From: Nocardioides sp. Iso805N
GTDB taxonomy: Bacteria; Actinomycetota; Actinomycetes; Propionibacteriales; Nocardioidaceae
DNA: 64,000 bases
Assembly (NCBI RefSeq): GCF_000364605.1
Contig: NZ_KB822577.1
Coordinates: 372,001 to 436,000, forward strand
Reading direction: 5' to 3'
Shown here: piece after piece, positions 59,430 through 64,000 of the stretch
Layout of the letters: each line of letters begins with the position of its first letter
How positions within the stretch are numbered: position 1 is the stretch's first letter
Program-made: the position numbers and the translations under genes
Notes under the pieces: model-generated
The model's database searches: none
Told to the model about the DNA's origin: nothing
The model's input: the letters and a program-made list of their open reading frames with translations, nothing else

Positions 59430-60362
59430 TCAGCGTCCGCACAGCGCGGCGAGCACGCGTTCGGCGGCTGCAAGGTCGTTTGCGGGGATGTTGTCGAGCT
59501 GTCTGGCTGTGAACTCCTCCGCGCCTTTCCGGAGTGACGCGCGTCGTGCGAGGCCCTGCTCGGTGAGGCTCCATGTGCCGGTCGCTGCGCGGTTGACGAG
59601 GCCCGCCTGCATGAGTTCGGCGAGGCTATCGTCGATGGCCTGTGGCGCGATCGGTGTGGATCGCTGGAGGCCCTCCACCGTGTCGCTGCTGTGTGCGAGG
59701 TGATTGAGGATGCGCGTCGCGGTGGGAGTGAGCCCCAGCTGACGCCGATAGGAGTCGAAGAGTGTGGACATGTGCTGCTCGGCGTCGCGCAGGAGCGACA
59801 TGAAAAGCATCTCTTCGCTGGGCGCTGCCGCGAGCTGGGAAGATCCGGTGTCAGATCGCCGGCCCAGCCAGCCGTACTCGCCCTGCGCGAAGAGAAGAGG
59901 CTTGCCCTCGAAGCGTGCGAAGCGCTCGACCCGTCCGACGAGGATGTGGTGGTCGCCGCCATCGACGACCGATTCGGTGGTGCACTCGAACTGTGCGAGG
60001 CAGCCGCTCAGGAGTGGGTCGCCGTGGACACCGGCCGACCAGTCGACCTGGCTGAGCGGGTCCTCGTGGGAGCGGCCCAGGGCGTTCGAGACCGCCGTCT
60101 GGGCCTCCTCCAGCACGTTGATCGAGAAGTGGCCCGACGACGTGAACGCCGGGGCGCTCTTGGATTCCTTGCGGATCGACCACAGGACCAATGGCGGCTC
60201 CAGGGAGACGGCCGAGAACGAGTTGGCCGCCATCGCGTAGCCGCGACCCTCGTGCACGGTCCCGATTACGGTGACGCCGGTGGCGAACTGGCCGAGCGCG
60301 CGCCGGAAGGCGCGGCCGTCGGCGGGTGCCCCGTGCTCAGCGGGCGTCTGCATACCGCTCAT
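59430..60362 (-). CDS. Flavin reductase fused to a MarR-like winged-helix domain
   Basis: 310 residues. Residues about 15-165 are a flavin reductase (FATGVTVIGTV, MAANSFSAVSLEPPLVLW, INVLEEAQ, GDHHILVGRV). Residues about 183-310 resemble MarR proteins: YRRQLGLTPTATRILNHLAHSSD, then a wing-like segment TGTWSLTEQGLARRASL. This layout is that of the reductase component C1 of Acinetobacter 4-hydroxyphenylacetate hydroxylase, where the MarR-like tail restrains the reductase until substrate binds. It lies 25 bases after the flavin monooxygenase gene and is its likely partner. The start may also be ATG 60365 or 60353. Confidence 0.83.
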   Translation of the reverse strand: MSGMQTPAEHGAPADGRAFRRALGQFATGVTVIGTVHEGRGYAMAANSFSAVSLEPPLVLWSIRKESKSAPAFTSSGHFSINVLEEAQTAVSNALGRSHEDPLSQVDWSAGVHGDPLLSGCLAQFECTTESVVDGGDHHILVGRVERFARFEGKPLLFAQGEYGWLGRRSDTGSSQLAAAPSEEMLFMSLLRDAEQHMSTLFDSYRRQLGLTPTATRILNHLAHSSDTVEGLQRSTPIAPQAIDDSLAELMQAGLVNRAATGTWSLTEQGLARRASLRKGAEEFTARQLDNIPANDLAAAERVLAALCGR

Positions 60363-60387
60363 CATTTCCCCATGGTGGCGACGCGGG

Positions 60388-61644
60388 TCACTTGTAGTAG
60401 GCAAGCGTGCCGAAGTCGCTGAATGGCGCCGGCTCGATGCCGAACATCGTTTTCACCCACTGGCCGGCCGCAAGCTCCTTGCCTGCGGACCCGTGGTTGC
60501 GGGCGGCCATCAGATCGCGCATGACCTGCTGAAGAGGGTTGCTGGACGCGGACGCGGCCGCACCAGCGATCGGCCAGAGCAGCGAGAAGGCCTCGAACGA
60601 GGTGGCGATGGCGTCTGCCGAGTCGAAGCGCATCCGCATCCGCTCCAGCGGGGTGCTCTCGCCGCCGCGGCAGGCGCGGTCGAACATCTCCGACCAATTC
60701 GCGAGCTGGCGCCGCTGGACGTCGTGCACCCGGGTCAGCGCCTCGGCGACCTTGAGGTGGAGGAACGGGTTCTGCGCCGCGGGGGCGCCGGTGCCCTGGC
60801 GGGTCAGCCGGACGCGGGACTGCTCGACGAAGGTCTCGATGCCTGACAGAGCCGTGCCGATAGCGGTATTGGCGGGCGTGGCGTTGAACAGGCCGAGCCA
60901 AGACATCCAGTAGAGCGGGCGGTCGTTGACAAGCCACCCGGGATTGACGTCGTTGTAGGTGTCAGCGAGCAGGTGGGTGCGGTGGTCCGGGACGAACACG
61001 TTGACGAGCGTGAGGGACTTGCTGCCGGTGCCCTTCAGGCCCTCCACCTGCCAGCTGGAGTGGTCGACGGTGACGTCGGTCGACGGGACGACGAAGTTGC
61101 GGTCACGACCACCCAGGATCACCCACTGGGCGTGGTCCACTCCGCTGGAGAAGGTCCAGGTGCCGTTCAGGACGTAGCCGTCGGTCACCTGCTCCCAGTG
61201 GCCGATGGGGGCGTAGGAGCTCGAGGCTCGGGCGTTCGGGTCGGAGCCCCAAAACTCATCCTGCATCCGCTCATCCATCAACGCGATCTCGAACGCGTGG
61301 ATGTTGATCTGGCCCGCGATCCAAGCGGCCGCGGCGTCCGCCGTGGCAATACGCATGACGCCCTCGAAGAAGGCAGCTGGGGCCATCTCGAGGCCGCCGT
61401 AGCGCTGCGGGGTCAGGGCACGGAACAGGCCGGTGGCGATCATCGCGTCCACGGTGCGCTGCGGGACGCGGCCCTCGGCCTCGGACTCGGCCCGTCCCTC
61501 GCGGATCGTGTCGAGGGCAGCGTCGATGGAGGCGAGGAACCGTTCCCCCTCAGCCAGTGCCCGGGCGCGGTAGTCGCTCCAGTCCCGTGTACGCGCCCCG
61601 GGGTCGCTCGTGCCGTGCTTCTCGGTCATCATCTCGGCTGCCAT
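60388..61644 (-). CDS. ACAD-fold flavin-dependent monooxygenase, fifth copy
   Basis: The 418-residue protein is more diverged than the other four: AAAWIAGQINIHAFEIAL near 105, LNGTWTFSSGVDHAQWV near 160 and GLKGTGSKSLTLVNVFVP near 200. The N-terminus is about 25 residues longer. ATG 61644 has GGAGG 7 bases ahead. It heads a leftward operon with its own reductase and the MhpCAB-like genes, so it may prepare a phenolic substrate for that pathway. It is divergent from the MmgE/PrpD gene, with IclR-type site G between. Confidence 0.84.
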   Translation of the reverse strand: MAAEMMTEKHGTSDPGARTRDWSDYRARALAEGERFLASIDAALDTIREGRAESEAEGRVPQRTVDAMIATGLFRALTPQRYGGLEMAPAAFFEGVMRIATADAAAAWIAGQINIHAFEIALMDERMQDEFWGSDPNARASSSYAPIGHWEQVTDGYVLNGTWTFSSGVDHAQWVILGGRDRNFVVPSTDVTVDHSSWQVEGLKGTGSKSLTLVNVFVPDHRTHLLADTYNDVNPGWLVNDRPLYWMSWLGLFNATPANTAIGTALSGIETFVEQSRVRLTRQGTGAPAAQNPFLHLKVAEALTRVHDVQRRQLANWSEMFDRACRGGESTPLERMRMRFDSADAIATSFEAFSLLWPIAGAAASASSNPLQQVMRDLMAARNHGSAGKELAAGQWVKTMFGIEPAPFSDFGTLAYYK

Positions 61645-61734
61645 GGGGCGGCCTCCTCCTCTAGTCACGATGCCACGTCTCCGGGTCTGTCGGACGGAGC
61701 CTACGTTTGGAGAAGTGCGGCTCCCAGAGGGCCT

Positions 61735-61749
61735 TTCCGGACTGCGGAA
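61735..61749. promoter_or_regulatory. IclR-type site G (TTCCGGACTGCGGAA)
   Basis: Perfect 5-base arms TTCCG/CGGAA around GACTG, 91 bases from both divergent start codons. It fits the same loose consensus as sites A-F and H. Confidence 0.5.
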
Positions 61750-61839
61750 TGCTCTGGTTCTCAGCCGCGCGGCGCCGCCCTAACGTGCAGTCCGAGCGGC
61801 CCGCTGGACCGCGATCGTGACTGCCGGAGGAGACGACCT

Positions 61840-63231
61840 GTGACCGAACCGCTCGTGGACCGCTTGGCGCGGCATGTGGTCGAGACGCCGTTCAGTGCGT
61901 TCGACGAGACCCACCTCCTGGCGGCCAAGAAGCGCCTGATCGACGCCGTCAGTTGCGGTGTCTCCGGCGTGCGCGGGGAGGGCAATGAGCCGTTCCTGGA
62001 ACTGCTGCGCAGTTGGGGCGGAACGCCGGAATCCTCGGTCCTTGCTGGCATCGACCGCCTTCCGATGGCCCACGCTGCGGCCATCAACTCGCTGCAGACA
62101 CGGTCCTTCGACTTCGAGGTGTGCGGGCCCGAGCCAGAGGGTGTCAACGAGGGGAAGATGGTGGGCCACGTCGCTAGCAGCATCGACCCGGTGGCGCTCG
62201 CTGTCGGCGAGCACCTCGGCTCGTCCGGCGAGGAGTTGCTCGCCGCACTGATCCTGGGAGGTGACGTCGCAGCCCGCATCTCGGTGTCGAACCGCTTTGA
62301 CTTCGATAAGAACTTCGAGGTGTGTGGCACGTCGAACGCGTTCGGGGCGACCGCCGTCGCGGCACGGCTGATGCGGCTGGACGCTGCCACGTTGAAGAAC
62401 GCTTTCGGGATCCTGCTCAACTTGATGGCCGGCTCGTTCCAGGGGATCTGGGATGGCGTCCATTCGTTCAAGCTGCCCGGCGCCATGGCCGCGTTCAACG
62501 GGATCATGGCCTGCCAGCTCGCTCAGCGAGGGTTCGGGGGTGTCCACGACGCGATCGAGAGCCGGCTCGGGTACTTCACGCTCTACACGCAGGAGCGTTC
62601 CCCCGAAAGCATGGTCGCTGGCCTCGGCGAGGTCTTCTACGTCCACGGCCAGCACAAGCTGCACCCGTCGTGCTACGGCAACCACAACCCGATCGACTGC
62701 GTCCTGCAGCTCCGCGACGAGCACGAGTTCGCACCCGGAGACGTCACGCTGATCGAGCTGGACGTACCGCCGAACCGGATCGACCACTTCCTCAACCAGG
62801 TCCCCACGGCGACCGACCAGCAGCCGAAGTCGCTGTTCACGATCCCGTACGGCGTCGCGAACGCCGTGTATCGCGGTCGGCCCGAGCTTGAGCACTACAT
62901 CGCGCCCGCCATCTACGACCCGGCCGTCCTCAACCTTGCCGGCCGGGTGAAGCTGGTGCCCAACCTGCCGCTCGGCAACAACCAGGCCAGCCGGATGCGA
63001 ATCTATCTCGCCGACGGACGGGTGCTCGAGGCCGAGCGCGAGGTGCCCAACGGCTGGTTGCGCAACCCGATCTCGCTGGAGGCGGTCGAGGACAAGTACT
63101 GGCGCAACATGACCTTCGCCGGCTGCATCCCCGACGACAAGGCGACCGCAGCGCTCGAGGCGCTGCGCGACCTCGAGAACATCGACTCCGTCACCCCGGT
63201 CGTGCGACTGCTCGTCGCGTCCGACGCCTGA
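61840..63231 (+). CDS. MmgE/PrpD-family protein, second copy
   Basis: 463 residues. N-terminal helical domain with AINSLQTRSFDFE near 81-93, then NAFGATAVAARLMRL, GSFQGIWDGVHSFKLPGAMAA near 202-222 and KLHPSCYGNHNPID near 270. The His/Lys-rich loop corresponds to the active site of 2-methylcitrate dehydratase-like enzymes. It is longer than, and only distantly similar to, the copy at 35024. GTG 61840 has GGAGGAGA 6 bases ahead. It is first in a rightward set with a VOC protein and an alpha/beta-hydrolase. Confidence 0.84.
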   Translation: MTEPLVDRLARHVVETPFSAFDETHLLAAKKRLIDAVSCGVSGVRGEGNEPFLELLRSWGGTPESSVLAGIDRLPMAHAAAINSLQTRSFDFEVCGPEPEGVNEGKMVGHVASSIDPVALAVGEHLGSSGEELLAALILGGDVAARISVSNRFDFDKNFEVCGTSNAFGATAVAARLMRLDAATLKNAFGILLNLMAGSFQGIWDGVHSFKLPGAMAAFNGIMACQLAQRGFGGVHDAIESRLGYFTLYTQERSPESMVAGLGEVFYVHGQHKLHPSCYGNHNPIDCVLQLRDEHEFAPGDVTLIELDVPPNRIDHFLNQVPTATDQQPKSLFTIPYGVANAVYRGRPELEHYIAPAIYDPAVLNLAGRVKLVPNLPLGNNQASRMRIYLADGRVLEAEREVPNGWLRNPISLEAVEDKYWRNMTFAGCIPDDKATAALEALRDLENIDSVTPVVRLLVASDA

Positions 63232-63257
63232 CCCCCAATCTCCCGGAGGAGAACCAC

Positions 63258-63836
63258 ATGTCTGCATTCCACCCCCAGCTCGCCCACCTCGGCATCTTCT
63301 GCATCGACCTCGACGCGATGATCGACTTCTACTGCCGCGAGTTCGGCATGGTCGTCTCGGACTCCGGGCTCGGCAAGTCCGGAAAGGCTGGCACGAAGCG
63401 TCCGGGTGCCTTCCTCACGGCCGACCCCACCGAGCACCACCAGCTCGCGCTGATCTCGGGCCGCGAGCCCGGGACACCCCCGACCACTGCCCAGATCTCC
63501 TTCCGGGTTCCGAGCCTGGCGGAGTTGCGCGCATTCTGGCGCCACGTCGAGGAGACCGGTATCCCGGTCGAGGTCGTCAAGAACCACGGCAACGCCTGGA
63601 GTGTCTACATCGACGACCCCGACGGCAACATGATCGAGGTCTACGCCCACTCGCCGTGGTACGTGCAGCAGCCGCTGGGCGAGCCGCTCGACCTCACCCT
63701 CGACGAGGACCAGATCATGCGGCAGACCGAGGAGTTGGCCAAGACCGACCCGGCCGCCCGTCCGCGGGAGCAGTGGATTAAGGAGATGGAGGAGAAGCTG
63801 GCAGCCGCCCAGGTCTCCTTCCGGTTCGATGTCTGA
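63258..63836 (+). CDS. Single-domain VOC-family protein, second copy
   Basis: The 192-residue paralogue of 19047-19559 has HLGIFCIDLDAMIDFYCREFGM near 10-31, HHQLALISG near 60, QISFRV and DPDGNMIEVYAH near 126, then the conserved tail (QQPLGEPLDLTLDEDQI). Candidate metal ligands are His10, His60 or 61, and Glu in IEVY. ATG 63258 has GGAGGAG upstream. It overlaps the next hydrolase gene by 8 bases. Confidence 0.75.
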   Translation: MSAFHPQLAHLGIFCIDLDAMIDFYCREFGMVVSDSGLGKSGKAGTKRPGAFLTADPTEHHQLALISGREPGTPPTTAQISFRVPSLAELRAFWRHVEETGIPVEVVKNHGNAWSVYIDDPDGNMIEVYAHSPWYVQQPLGEPLDLTLDEDQIMRQTEELAKTDPAARPREQWIKEMEEKLAAAQVSFRFDV

Positions 63837-64000
63837 GCGCAGCGAGGCGCAGCCGTTCCGGAGCATCTGGGGTTACCTCGACACGGTTCCGCACAAGGTC
63901 GGCTGGGTCGATGCCGGCGGTGTCTCCACCCGCTACTTGGAGTCCGGCCGGCCCGACGGCCCAGTCGTGGTCCTGCTGCACGGCACCGCCGGGAGCTTGG
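63829..64000 (+). CDS. Alpha/beta-hydrolase, 5' part only
   Basis: The frame is open from ATG 63829 to the window edge (57 residues). It shows a leader of about 45 residues ending in the first core strand and VVLLHGTAGS, the oxyanion-hole region of alpha/beta-hydrolases. The nucleophile lies beyond the window. Context suggests another ring-fission or ester hydrolase. Confidence 0.75.
   Translation, partial: MSERSEAQPFRSIWGYLDTVPHKVGWVDAGGVSTRYLESGRPDGPVVVLLHGTAGSL

Noticed and set aside
1-64000. CRISPR arrays, rRNA, tRNA or riboswitches
   Set aside because: No regularly spaced repeats and no recognisable structural RNA were seen by eye; a dedicated covariance search was not possible here.

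Overview
The window is a 64 kb piece of a high-GC actinobacterial chromosome or large plasmid. GTG and TTG starts are frequent, genes are chained by 4-base ATGA/GTGA overlaps, and lipoprotein, TetR, IclR and RbsABC-type families dominate. A Nocardioides- or Rhodococcus-like host is a guess from gene style only. Almost every gene belongs to aerobic degradation of aromatic compounds. No rRNA, tRNA, CRISPR array or intact insertion sequence was seen.

Region 1 (1-14.8 kb) is a TetR-controlled catabolic block. A leftward PEP mutase/isocitrate lyase gene diverges from a rightward operon: flavin monooxygenase, extradiol dioxygenase, C-C hydrolase, second monooxygenase, second hydrolase, FAH hydrolase. 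A strong terminator follows. Next come a 5'-truncated metallo-beta-lactamase gene, a leftward RbsBAC-like ABC importer, two tandem TetR regulators and a flavin reductase fused to an effector-binding domain. Copies of one operator (CTCTGTA-N8-TACAGAG) sit before the lyase, the operon, the importer and the reductase.

Region 2 (14.8-16.8 kb) is a scar: an IclR gene without its DNA-binding domain and a decayed tyrosine recombinase.

Region 3 (16.8-40.2 kb) is mostly leftward and holds further catabolic modules: an alpha/beta hydrolase that has lost its whole catalytic triad, two CMD-family proteins, two FAH enzymes, a VOC protein, two ACAD-fold flavin monooxygenases, an extradiol dioxygenase, GMC oxidoreductase, aldehyde dehydrogenase, two more reductase-effector fusions, a second ABC importer, a third (orphan) binding protein, GlcG-like and MmgE/PrpD proteins, and an IclR regulator. 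Most transcription units here carry a shared 15-bp TGCCG-N5-TGGAA-like site, and many also carry a CRP/GlxR-like TGTGA-N6-TCACA site.

Region 4 (40.3-47.9 kb, rightward) encodes an IclR regulator, RidA protein, LigB-type dioxygenase, LigY/LigJ-type amidohydrolase, Rieske oxygenase with its reductase, and three successive RraA/HMG-aldolase-type proteins. It looks like O-demethylation or hydroxylation followed by ring cleavage to pyruvate-yielding aldols.

Region 5 (48.3-55.8 kb, rightward) encodes a benzoylformate-decarboxylase-like enzyme, acyl-CoA dehydrogenase, HMG-CoA-lyase-like enzyme, class III CoA-transferase, benzaldehyde-dehydrogenase-like enzyme and enoyl-CoA hydratase. Together they can be read as a CoA-dependent route from an aryl-succinate-type acid through aryl-glyoxylate and aryl-aldehyde to a benzoate.

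Region 6 (55.8-64 kb) has a leftward operon with MhpA-, MhpB- and MhpC-like enzymes plus a flavin monooxygenase and a reductase fused to a MarR-like domain. Divergent from it is a rightward MmgE/PrpD, VOC and hydrolase set that runs off the window.
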